64,000 nucleotides of DNA from Parapristionchus giblindavisi (lineage: Eukaryota; Nematoda; Chromadorea; Rhabditida; Diplogasteridae), in contig CALSFV010000332.1 in NCBI GenBank assembly GCA_943737045.1, positions 1 to 64,000 on the forward strand, read 5' to 3'. The notes under the pieces were generated by a model that was given only the letters and a program-made list of their open reading frames with translations, did no database searches and was not told where the DNA came from. Position 1 is the first letter of the stretch. Each line of letters starts with the position of its first letter. Made by a program: the position numbers and the translations under genes. Below are positions 37,441 to 51,039 of the stretch, in pieces.

Positions 37441-40400
37441 GATATTCAATATTCACGGAGTAATAATTCGATGAGACATGAGGAGTCACCCGGGGTCACC
37501 CCGCGTACCTCATTTTAACTGGGGGAATCTGCTGTACTGTACTAGAGTGTACGATGAGGTCATTGAACAAATTCACAAAAAAGTCACGAAAACAAGAATT
37601 AAAACCGTTAATTTTAGGACTAAAAAATTTAATTCAAAGATACGCTGCGCGTACGCAACGCGCGCGATCTAGCGCTTTTCGGGGAGAGAATCCAGCGGAT
37701 ATGTGTATCTAGCGGCTATCTAGCTTTTTCCTGGATGTTTTTCTAGCCTAGCGACTATCTAGCTTTTATCAAGTAGCTTTTCTGTATTTTTCACGATCTA
37801 GCGACTATCTAGCTTTTTTCGGTGACTATTTCGGGAGTCGCTTTCTCAGAGATATGACCCCCAAAAGCAATGGATGGAGAACAATTTAGTAGCTCGTTGA
37901 AAGTCTATATCGGTCAAAATGATCGGCCTCGGTTTAGTGTTATTACATAGTATAAATATTAAAGAAAATTTTGATGGTATCAATCATTACCTACGGTGAT
38001 GAAATGATTTCAGCATACTTGAAATGCCGAGGTGCGATCCAAAAAAACAGTTTTATGCCAATATCGGAAGCTCTCCGGCTCTTGAAGAGAAAATTCGAAA
38101 AAAATCCAAGCCATTTTTTGGACTTACTGTATTTCCCAGCCGGTTTTTTTTCTAAAAATCTTCGATAGAACGTGCCTAAACATCAACCTAACACATCTAT
38201 AAAGTGGCGAGATTACAGGAATACAATTACTACTTTGCCCATAAAAATATCATTAGAAGTTGAAGTAGATCTTATAATAAAAATAAACAGAGGCCGATCG
38301 ACCAAGGACGTAGAAAGTCAGAACAATTCGAATTTTGCGTCCGGCTTTTTGCACAGTTCTGTAACTCTCGAATTGCATTTAAATATTTATTCGCCCTATC
38401 ACAAAATCGATATCAGTCATATGCCGGGGGGGGAGGCGCCTAAAATAGGGGGGCAGAAGTCGTATACCCCCCAGTTTGACTTTCCGTTGATTATCCGACA
38501 TTCTTGGCCCATTTCTTGAACATTCTCTAATTATGGTGTAGTTTAGAGCAAAATCAGCGAAGGTTTATCCCGGTTTATTATAACTTCCAGTCTACCACGA
38601 TTCATCCCTGTGTACGGTAGATAGGTGCAATTGATAAATTGTGCAACGGGAAATCTTAAAACAATTAAAGGCAGGTGGCATCCAAAAATTTCGATTTGAA
38701 ATAGTTAAAATAGTTCATCTCATGTTGATAAGCTCAAAGAACTATTCAGAAATATGTATTTGAAAGTTTGAAAAGATGCTCTGGTAAGAAGTTGGATTAC
38801 TGTAGCCTGCTCCACACCACGGGCGAGGTTTCCGAACTACAGTATGCTAACTCCATCGAAAAGCTCAAAATAGCCCATTATTGAGTTTTATTCTTCATAA
38901 TTCCCCACTGCGGATAGAATTATCATCAAAATATTCAATTTCAAGTCGTATCCAAAGAGTTGGTGTGGCAATTAGGAAAAGGCGCCCGCTATATGGAGCA
39001 GACTGTAGTTTTCTAACTGCGCCATTCTCCTTACCAGAAAATTCTTATGATATAAGATGTATATATTTCGAAACAGAATTTCAAGCTCTTTTATATGAGA
39101 TCAACTTGTTTTTCGTTTCCCGGTCCCTTTAAATAGAAAAATCTTATCTTTCCGAGAGAGACATGACAGTAACAAACATTTTCTTCACGTTCGCTTCACT
39201 GTTTGTATGGGATCAATTTGCATATTTTTTGCCAACTGTCTTGCTTCTTCTTCAACCAAACTTTTTTACAATTACGAAAGCTTTACGCATCGTTATATTT
39301 GCCTTAAGTGCCCACGCCGTAATCTCCGCGGTAACGACTGAGACGCGGCGGAGGGGGTTACGGCGTAGGCACGTAAGCTAAATGTAGCGATGCATTAGAG
39401 CGATAGCTGAATAATTTGGTAGGTTAGGTTGAAGAATAATTTAACCAGCTTAGTAATAACTCAGTTACATTAATCAATACTCAATATAGTTCATACGGTG
39501 TACGGTAGATAGGCGCAATTGATAAATTGTGCAACGGGAAATCTTCAAAGAATTCAATAGAAAAATCTTATTTTTCTGAGAGAGACATGACAGAAACAAA
39601 CATTTTCTTCACGTTCGCTGCACTGTTTGTAGGAGATCAATTTGCATATTTTTTGCAAACTCTTGGCTCTTCTTCAACCTGACGTTTTTGCAATTACAAA
39701 AGCTTTAGAGTGATAGCTGAATAATTTAGTAGGTTTGTTTGAAGAATAACTTAACCAGCTTAGTAATAAAAAAAAAAGATTAACGTTGACAAGGTATACA
39801 GTAGGTCTTTACGTTTTGGCGATTTGTCAATTGAGTTGCGCACGCCTCACGCTCGTCACTATTTCTTAGCTATATACCAACTACTATAGTGTCGTTAATC
39901 TGGCACACTCAAGATAGAATAGTTTGTATTGCGTCTTTCGGTCCTTTATTCCTTACTGTTTCAAACAATACTTAGTAACTTAGTAAACTTAGTAGACTGT
40001 ATGACCCTAGTTACCATATAATATAAACAATAGCCAACATGTCTATCGTGGCGGGAGTCAATCATGCCAACTCATGGGTCCCCTTCTTTAAAACAGTTAA
40101 TAACGCAATCAACCGAATTCTGAAAAATGAAAATTATGGTACAATAATTTTTTCACTTTGTAAAAATTGTTGCATTGGGCAAACTCATCCACACTAATAA
40201 TAATAATCTTTATCACATCTGCACATTGGTGCGGTGGGTCATGACAGGGGGTCCTTCATAGATCAATGGCGTTCAATTTTTCTTCTATTCATCGGGTCAT
40301 CATGTATCTTGATGGTATTTCAACATCTGTGCTCGAAGTAATCCAGAAAAGAATACATTAGAAATTGAAGTTAACAACCCATGTAGCGGTAGAAGCTCCG

Positions 40401-43400
40401 TCCGAAGTGGCTGCATGAAGAAGGAAATACACCTCCCGGCTTTCCAAACACCTTCTGGGAGGGGATCCAACTGGGTTCCTTATCTGTTGATGGAATAGAC
40501 GAGGGCAGGGATAGACGACAAAGGTCCAATGGAGAACAATGTCTGGCCGACCGCACGCTAGACAGAAAAAGCAGAAGAATCTCATCCACACTAAATCCCT
40601 TAGAATAATGTCCATCAAGACCGTGAAAAATGATAAAAATGGGAATCGTGTTTAGTTTTGTCAAACGTTATCACAATTTTCCATAAATGTTTCACTTTTT
40701 TTTTCGTTTTGCCGGTACTTTTTTACATTTAATTTTATTTTGATTTTTTGAGAAAAAAAAATTTTTAAAATTTTTGATTTTGAATTTTTTTAAATAGTCA
40801 AAAAAATTCAAAAAAAAAATCAAAATCAAAAAATCCCAGCCCTGCACATGAGAAAAAAAATGTGAGGATTAGTCATGTTACTGTGTTTAGCATGTGCGCT
40901 GCAAGATCATGGCAGAGGTGCGCTGTAAATTTTTCGCTTGGGTTTTTTCGAGTTCAAATTTCATTGATTGTTTTCATCGAATATCATTATTATTTATTCT
41001 TCAAATTACCTTTTTTGGCTTCAAGATATTACTAATTTGTATGCTCATCGTTGATCACAATCCTTACACATTCTCTCCCGTGGAGAATTGAAGTATTCTC
41101 TATTTAAATGTGTCTTATCTGTGATATCTTCTACATTTTCATATAGTTCAAGTACTTGATTGGTCGGAGCACACTTGAATTCATATCTGTTTGCATATTC
41201 ATTTCCGTCTCTATTCACTCTATTTCTTCACTCATATCTTCTTTCTTTTCTTATCAATCTTTGATCCTTCTTCTTCTCTTCTTCTACTCTAATCATACTA
41301 AATTGAAGTCATCCTCCTCTTCCTTCATCTATTCTAATTGTCCTTTCACTGGTAATGGAATTAACTCTCATTTGTCTTTCTTGGTATTCTTCTTCTACTC
41401 TCTTCAATAATCCTTCTCTTAGTACCCACATGGTACATTAATTGGTATCCCGTCAATCGATCCATAATACCCTTTCTCTCTCTATCCCTCTCATTGTGAG
41501 CATGCCAGATGTCCTTCTTTCTCTCTCTCTCCCTCAATTCGCGCTTTCTCCTTCATACAATCTATAACATATATATCTGATATCGATTGATTGATCTCAT
41601 ACTTACCGTAGTCTATTCGTACCGTACTCCTCTAACTGTCATTCTTGAATGAAGAAGGAAGACATGATCTTTGTCTACACTGACAATTGATGGAGAACCA
41701 ATATTCTAGTGGATGAGATCTCTCCCTTTCTTTCTCTCCCTCTCCCTCTCCCTTCCCCTCCCTCTGCATCTCCTTCTGACACGACTCATCCATTGAATAG
41801 TGACGCAGTAATATGGGAGAGGGAGGAAGAGGGTAAAGGATGTCCATCTCTAAGATGAATGGAATAAGAATGAGAGAAGAATCAACCATATACAATCATT
41901 CAATCAATTCATATTTTATCTAGAGATTAGACTGAACTTTTGTGTTTATGTACTACTCCTACTCTGTTTATTCAAAATTTTAAATTATGAACAATTATGG
42001 GTTGTTGGATGGTTGAATGATAATAATTCATCCATTTCATTTGTATATTAATGAAGGAATGGAAGTAATTTCATCATCTTCTTCATTATATACAGTATAC
42101 ATTGATTAAAATGACTGTATTCATCACTAACTAATTCCATTCCTCTTTCTTCTTTCTTTCATTTTCATCTTCACCATCTTCTTCATTTCTTCTCTTCGAC
42201 TCTTCATCTCCCATGGGATATCATACACACTGACCCTATGTGTCGAGATATCTCCCTCTCCCTCTCCTTTTCTCTCCCTCTCCTTTTCTCTCCCCCTCCC
42301 TCTCCCTCTCCCTCTCCTTTCATTGTGATGATTTCGTAAGAGTAAGTCTTCCTCTTGTTTTTGGTCTTCTTTTTCATTTCTTCTTTCATTCTCATTAAAC
42401 ATGCCTCATTCTCTTTCTGTCTTTTATAGATGGAGACAATCCACCATTGCTATTTCTAATGACACTATTTCTCTCCCTCTCCCTCTCCCTCTCTCTCTCT
42501 CTCTCCCTCTCTCTCCCTCCCTCCCTCTCCATTCCTCTCTATGAGAGGAAGTATGGTGTATGTCCACTCGCACTATTGAGGGATAGCTGGGCACAATTAG
42601 AGGCCACCCTCTCCTTCTCTCCCTCTCCCTCTTCATCTCCCTCTCCCTCTTCATCTGATGAGAGAGGGAGAGGGAGGTGATGAGAGAAGTGCTCATTTTC
42701 TCTTCAAGCTTCATTCTTCTTCTATTCATTCATTTCACTATATCTCTCATATATATTATAATACCACTTCTACAACAATAGGTACTACCAAGCTGTCATC
42801 CATTCTCTCCATCTCCCTCTCCCTCTCTCTCTCTCTCCCTCTCCCTCTCCCTCTCTCTCTCTCTCCCTCTCCCTCTCTCTCTCTCTCCCTCTCCCTCTCC
42901 CTTTCCCTCTCCCTTTCCCTCTCCCTCTCCCTCTCTCTCTCTCTCCCTCTCCCTCTCCCTCTCTCTCTCTCTCTCCCTCTCCCTCCCTCTCCCTCTCCCT
43001 CTCCCTCTCTCTCCCTCTCTCTCTCCCTCTCCCTTTCCCTCTCCCTCTCCCTTTCCCTTTCCCTCTCCCTTTCCCTTTCCCTCTCCCTTTCCCTCTCCCT
43101 CTCCCTCTCCCTCTGTACTACTTAATCGTACCCCTACTACCCTGAGGGTCTATATCTTCTTCTTCTATTCTCTCATTGCTTTCATCTTCTTCCTCTTCTC
43201 ATTCCATCTGTTGGATGTTTCCACTGTGAGAGTGTATGTGGATACATTTGAATTGTGCCATCTCTCTCCCTCTCCCTCTCAGTATCCCTCTCCCTCTCTC
43301 CCTCTCTCCCTCTCCCTCTCCCCTCTCTCCCTCTCCCTCTCCCTCTTGGACATCCCTCCCCTCTATCTACTTCTCTCCTTCAAAGGTTGCATGATTCACA

Positions 43401-45648
43401 GATATCTTCTATTTTGGTTTATGTTTGAATGACCCTGACTGTTGAGACCACGCTTATATTTGCATGCCTCTGCCCATCTCTCTCTCTCTCTCTCTCTCTC
43501 TCCCTCCCCCTCCCTCTCCCTCCTCTCCTTCCTCGACAGACAGACTGATAAGCATCGCGTTCTCCGTTGTCTTCTTCTTTCTCTAACCATCTGTACTCTC
43601 TTCAATCTCTCTTCTCTCTAATCACCTCCCACTCCTCTTCTTATGCATTCCTCATGTCTCTCCCTCTCCTTCTCTCTCCTTCTCTCCCTCTATCCCTTTC
43701 TTCTTGATATTGATCGTTCACTACTGCTGTAACCTCTCTAAGTGATTTACTGTATTTCGTGATAGTTTCTATTAATGTCAATTATTGATTGATATCTTCT
43801 TCAATCAATAGTTTGTATTTGAGATATCAGCTGGTTGATTTTTACACCTTTCAGTTGTCTTTCTCACTTGTTGCTTTCCTCGAACTCTATCACTACTTAT
43901 ACTTCCCTTCTCCCTCTCCCTCTCATTCTCCCTCTCCCTCTCCCTTCTCATCTCATAACTATCGCTCTCAACTCTATATCGTGTATATTCTTATCATTGA
44001 TAACTATTATCAAATATTCTTGTATTCTCTAAGTTTCCTTGTATTGACTTCTATGATACTGTTAAAGTACATGTATTCTCGTTCCATTCATTCATTCATC
44101 TCCATTTATCCTCCATCGTTCTATCATTATCCCATAGAATCGTCATGGGAATACCATCGGAGCGTTCTATTTCTTCTAAATATCTATTCTACTTTTTTGT
44201 TGGTTTGATTTATTCTGAATGTCTTCTATCTCTTCTTTCGGTGGTTATCTATGATGACCTTCTATACGCCCTAATCGTTATTCCTTCCTTTTTTCTCATT
44301 CTGATACCGTAATGATCTTTATATTATTGATTGTTCATTCATATGATGTACAGTAATGTATGATGATATTATTGATTAGATGGCGTCGTCATCAATATCG
44401 ACGACTCCTCCTCCATCAACATTAGATTCATCAATAGCTACACCATCTACTATCATAGATGCTACTATGAGATTAGCTTTGGATGATTCAATTGATCAGG
44501 TTAGATATTATCATATCTAATATAGATAGAATAGATGAATAGTTACATCATTCCATCTTTTTATTCTTATTATCCATTATCTAATTCTCGAAGTAATCAA
44601 TTGATTGATTATATAATAATGATAAACATATAATGTCATTCATTCAGTCATGTCCATATTCGCCTGGTGATGGATTGGACAATTCCTCATTCAATGGGAC
44701 TGGTGTACTTGGTGATTGCTCTGCTATGACTGGTGGTGATATTTCTCAATCGTCGCCCTCACCATCCTCACTCCTTGATGATAGTAGTACACAACAACAT
44801 CATCATCATAGACATCAATCTAATGGAGGAGGAACTTCATCTTCTGCTCCTTTTGAGAAACCTGTATCTACTAAGGTATACTGTAGACACTATTGGATTA
44901 CGATACAATATTGATTAATCATCCAAGAAAAACTGAAAATTATACAACTGATTTTAATTAGTGTAACATGTATAATGCTCATCTCAGTATAGAAATAGAG
45001 GTCTATAATTTATGATTAATATAATATTTATTTAAGGTATATTATCATCTAGATGATGAACAGACACCATACATGACTCAAGTAAGTATTTATATAGTTT
45101 ATATGATCAAACTATCATGAACTTATTCAATCATAATTTATCTTTGTAGTTTAGTAACAATCATAGGTCGAAAAATACGTTACAACTACGAAGCCTGACC
45201 ACATTTTGAGCCGAAAATTCCCGCAAACTCGAAAAAGCTAGCCGCATTTGGGAGTTTTTTCACTACATGACCGCATTCGAGCCGAAAATTCACGAAAATT
45301 TGTGTAACATAGCTATTCGACCTACGGTAGCAATTTAAGAATGTTTAAAAGTGTACATAATGAGATATATTCTTTATTAAGGTTGATGTTCCACCAGAGC
45401 ATATTACACTCGAAGATTTCAAAAGAGTATTAACAAGAACAAACTTCAAGTTTTATTGTAAAACAATTGATGAAGGATGTGGAAAGTGAGTATTATGAAT
45501 GTAATCAATAATGTAGTGTAGAGTACTGTAGAATGAGGAATATGATTGATGAAACTAAAAATAAAATGGTAAATTAGATGAATGAATTCATTTGTTATAT
45601 TTCATAGTATAGGATTATATTAATTGATCTTTGATCTTTAATGATTAT
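37441..45648 (+). repeat. 8,208-bp tandem unit, copy 3
   Basis: Third copy. Its right end runs into unique sequence, TTAT followed by AG and exon 5 of dishevelled, so this copy is the one continuous with the rest of the gene. Only one base (T) is shared between the two breakpoints. Confidence 0.97.
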
Positions 45649-48600
45649 AGTGAAGTGAAGAAGGAGTTGATGGAAGATCATAAACATTTGGAAAGAAGTG
45701 CAAATGGAAACTTTGAATTGTATTTGATAACAATCGAAGGAAGTGTTCATTCTGAAGGAAGTAGTCAACATTTGAGAGGATCTAATGGAGGAGGAGGGGG
45801 AGGAGGACATAGACATCATATGGTATCATATTTATTTATTTATTATCACTATTATTATTATTAATAATAATAATATTCATGTAAAAACTCATACATTTGT
45901 ATACCCTCATAATGCGAGGATTGGCCCACTATATACGGCTTATTTTCGGATCACTTGATACGAAACGAAGAAAAAATGACGATTTTTAAGCTAAAAAAAA
46001 GGAATTTTGATGATTTAGTGATAGAGTGATATTTATCTTTTCATATATTAGTCTCCTATCTATCTATGATGAATGTGATAGTTAATCTTTACAGGTTCCC
46101 GGTCCTGCTCCCTCTAACTACAATACTGCATATAGAGGAGGAAACTATTTTGATAGTACAAGTTTGTTTCATTCTTTTAACTTTGTATCGAATGGTTTTA
46201 CTATTTTTGTTAATAGTATTTTGTATATCCTTTGATTAAACTGTATTTGAGTGTCTTAGAATCATACATACGTGGGCGCCACTGCCGCTAGCGGCAATAC
46301 ACCCCCGATTTTTGGCACCCGATCCCCCCCCCCCGATTTTCCAAAAAAAAATCACTCAAAATGACCTATAAATGCTGAATTTTTTGCTTCCGACCCCCGA
46401 TTTTTGCGTCTGACCTCCCGATTTTCATTTCCAGCGGCAATGCCCGCCCACGTATGGAATCATATATGGGTGGTATTGTCTGTGGCGACAAGACCCTTCT
46501 TGTTTGGTCACAAGGCCACACCCGATTTTGCCAAAATTCTCTCAAAAATGAAAAAAATGAGTAGGGAGTCCCTCGACTTGGAAATGTCTCACATGATTCT
46601 TGCGTCTGACCCTCCCGATTTTAATTTCCAGTAACAAAAGTTTCCTAAGTATTCTCAACATCGATACGATAATCAATATTGATGATAATGATCTCTAATA
46701 AATGGATATTTCAGTATCAAGAGAATCAGATTCAATGTTATCTGGAGGATTCCCGACTGGAAGAACACATCAACAGTCATCTAATAGACAATATGGAGGA
46801 CCTTCAGCTATTAGACATAATCATCATTATGATTTCAATCCATCAGGTATTATATATTATGATCATACTTGGGCGGGCATTGCAGATGGAAATGAAAATC
46901 GGGGGGTCGAACGCCAAAATCGGGGGATCGGAAGCAAAAAATGGAGCATTTATACGTCATTTTGAGTGACTTTTTGGAAAATCGGGAGGTCGGGTGCCAG
47001 AAATCGGGGGTGTATTGCCGCTAGCGGCAGTGGTGCCCACGTATGATTATGATAGAGAGATATCATTGTTGTTATGGGGTGACTTTTACTGATTGGATTA
47101 GAAAGAACCAATTGTATTGATAAGGAAAAATGGCTTAATGAGTTGATTTATGAATGAGAAGGAAAAGGATAGAGAATGATATGATAATAGAAGAGAAGAA
47201 AGATACACATGAATGATAATCACTAAGGAATACATAACACACTTAATCTATCTCTCCCTCTCCTTCTCTACCTCTTCCTCACCCTCTATCACTGTCCTTC
47301 TCTTCAATCTTCTATCCTTCACTTATCACTTACTTCTATCCATATTCCTCTTATATTCATATTCTTTCAATTCATCGAATTTGATATTAATTGAGTCCTC
47401 TTCATTCTCTATCAATATAGTGCATCAATTCTGTTTGTTTCTCTCCCTCTCCCTCTCCCTCTCCCTCTCCCTCTCCCTCTATGATCCCTTCCCTTCTCTA
47501 TCAATCTTATCATCTCCTCTAGTGATATCAGATGATATTGTCTAATCTCCTTCTAACAAGGAGGTCTTTCCCTTTCTCTTTCATTTATTCCTATATTCTC
47601 TTTATCCAGATGTATTTTAGTTTCTTTCCTTCTATTCAATCTACACTATGAATATTATTGATGAATAACTACTCCAATGAATGACAAATGTTAAGCGCTA
47701 AAATGGTGTTATACCTCTCAATTGTAGTATATCATTCAGAGGATGCATAATCATTGATCTCCTTATCTATCTATCAAATGTATTCATCCCTTCTTCTTCT
47801 TCTCTTCTCTATTCATTTGAACTCTTCGTTAATGACTTCTCTTACCTTTCATCATTGACTTGAATGAGTCTTTGAAGAGATAAGAGATAGTTAGAGTATA
47901 TGATAGAGAGAATGATAGAATGAGAGAGTGAATAGAGATAAAGATAGATAGAATAGTCATTAAGTACACCAAGACTATCATTGTATCCTTTAGTATTCTC
48001 ATTTCCTTTTCATTCTTTCTTATCTCTCTACCTTATCCTTATTCTTCCTACTCTTTATCATTATTTACAAATTTCAATAGATTTCATTTGGATATATAAT
48101 CATTAATCGTCATATTCTGATTACAATTTCTTATGTAATCATGTTTATGATTGTTATATAGAATGTATTCATTGTGATAGAGTCATATAGATATATTCAT
48201 TGATATTGATTGATTCAAAGTGATAAATGGTTCAATTCAGGACCATTTATCATATAAGAAGTGGTATGATGGGTCTATCTCTTACACTATTCATTCCTCT
48301 CTATCTCTAGATTCTCTTCATTCTCCATTATCTCTATTCAATATATCTATCTATATCTCTGTATCCTCTCTAGTTTCCTTAATCTCTTCCTCATATCTCT
48401 ATCCATCTGTCTATCTCCTCTATTCTCATATCAAGAGGGAGTTCATATCTCTGATGATGAGAGTGTAACTGATATCTCTTATCCCATTATCACTTCCTCA
48501 TATTCTATCATCTATCCACACTTATCATTGTATTCATTCCATCTATTCATTGTATCTTCATTCTATTCCTTTAGTCCTGAAGGATCTATTATATATTATC

Positions 48601-50976
48601 TCCTTATTATATTCAATGATGATGTACTATTGAGTAAGTGTGAATAGTCGTTCCTTCTAATCCTCCTCCTTCTTCTTCATCATTCTCACTCATCTCTTCT
48701 CTAATCTCTTGTTAATCACTGATAATCTATACCTCGAAGGGGTTAAACATAAGAATGATTACTTCCTTCTATTAAATGATCATACTCCATTCATTCATTA
48801 TAATGTCTTTGAAACAATCCATTCTTCTTCTACGAACATTTCATTTCTGTATTTCTTTTTATTAGTCATTTGTGATAGACAAATGAATAGATGACGTCAT
48901 GACTCATATCTCATCTATCATATCAATTCATATGATATCATCCATATGATATATCTATTCATTTGTGATCCTTCTCCTTCTTTCTATCAATTGAAGTGTC
49001 TATCTCTATCTATCTATTGAACTAACAAGGAGACTCTCACAACTTAATTTGGCGATGAGATATGTGTTATAGTTCATTTGAAAGCCCTTTTTCTGTAGAT
49101 TACGAATATGTACTTTAAAAATGCAAAAGTTATGTGTACGGACTTAAAGCCTGTCAAATGTTGAGCAATTGCCACCTCGCCATGATGCGCGCACTGGTGG
49201 GTTAGTTCTACGCGTTATTTCTGCGAGCTAGTATTGGCCCAGAGATAAAGATGAGTGATTACGATATATCTGAAGAACTTGGTTAGGCTAGACCCATGAA
49301 AGATGTTAAACAACAGTGTGAAACTATTACAAAAGAATGAAGAAGGTTCCTACAGCCGGTTCAAGTGCATTCTCGTCGACGCTTGCAACTCAATATTGGA
49401 AGGAAACAACTGGGGAAACGGAAAACGAGGACCACTAGCTAGCTCTACCACAACTAGCTCGCAGAAATAACACGGAGACCTAGCCTACCAGTGCGCGCAT
49501 CATTGCGAGGTGGCAATTGCTACTAAATTTGGCATGCTTTAGTCCGTGCACAGATCTCTTTTGCATTTTTAAAGCACATGTTCTTAATCTACAGAAAAAG
49601 GGCTTTCAAATGAACTATAACACATACCTCATCGCCAAATTAAGTTGTGAGAGTCTCCTTGTAAGATAGACAATGAGATGGAATGAATATATGGAGAGAT
49701 GTATCATTCATATGTAGAAGATGATCAAAGATATTAGATGAGATAATGAACAATGATTCAATTCATCTACTCTTCCATTTTTCACTAATCAATATTATTT
49801 TGGGATTACTTTGTGAACATAACTTTTAAGCTCGATATTGACCAGCGATTTATATGTTCCACCGTTCTTTGATAGTCAGCGTATGAGTCGGGTAATAGTT
49901 GTTTTATAATGATGTGACAACCTACCTCCCTGTTTCTTATCCATCTATCATTCTTATCAATCTCTTCTCTTTCATCTCTCATTCTGTCATTCATCTCTTC
50001 AATCTCTTTCTATCTTCATCTCCCTTCATTCATTTCTATTCTCATTTTTATCAGAAGGGGGTAAGAAGAGGACATTGAGTGAACTCTTCTTCTCTCTATA
50101 TCCTCTATTCTCTCATCTATCTCTTATCTCTTTTTATCTTAGATCTAAGAAGTAGTGAGACTGATAAATGACTCCAATCAATGTGAATGACATGAAATGA
50201 ATAGAAAGAAGATGAAAGAGGATTAACTATGAGACCGATAGATGATGAGTCATACTTTATATTTCATTACTTCCATTTTGATCTTCCTTGAATTATTTGT
50301 ATCACTAGCTAGATAATTATGCTGAGAACCTATTGGCCTGGAGTGCTACTCGGTAAAATATTGTGATTTTTGTTTGTTTCGATCCGTCTATACTGAAAAG
50401 GATTGATTGAAATCCTTGCGTTTCGTTTCACCCCAATGGGTATCCGGCTCGATGAGTTCACAATCTGGGGGAATTTATTTAGTCACTGATTGATAGATAT
50501 ATTAATTGTATGTATATCATGTTGAGAAAATATGTTCAATTATAACCTTGAAGACAAATATTAAAATACTCCATTTCATCCCCAAATGATTGAATAAGTT
50601 GATAATGTTAAGTTGATCTCTCCTTAATCTTCTTTATCTTCTTCTTTTCCTTTATCTTCAAGTATTTTGTATGTAGAGTTGTTAACCCCTTGAGTTCTTC
50701 CGAGTTCATTCCCTTATCTTCATGTACTCAACATAAGAATACCCCCTTCCCCTTATCTTCTCTCTATACTATGTCTTGGGTAGTTTAATTCTTATATCTT
50801 CTCTTCTATTTACACGATACAATTGACAACTCGAGTGAAGAACATAACACAATGATAATATGAGATAGATTCACTACAATTGAAGGAGTACGGTAGAGTT
50901 GAAGAGAAGAGAAGGTTCTAAAGATATTGGAGTAGAGAATGGAGAGATGGGGGAGACCAATGGGGCGTCAAGTACT

Positions 50977-51039
<63 letters not shown>

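Noticed and set aside
21025..45648. Reading the three units as three full dishevelled paralogues
   Set aside because: Only the third unit continues into exon 5; units 1 and 2 stop after exon 4 with the acceptor destroyed.
50275..50480. More GC-rich stretch in the dishevelled intron
   Set aside because: I looked for inverted ends, a tRNA fold or an exon and found none that hold up.
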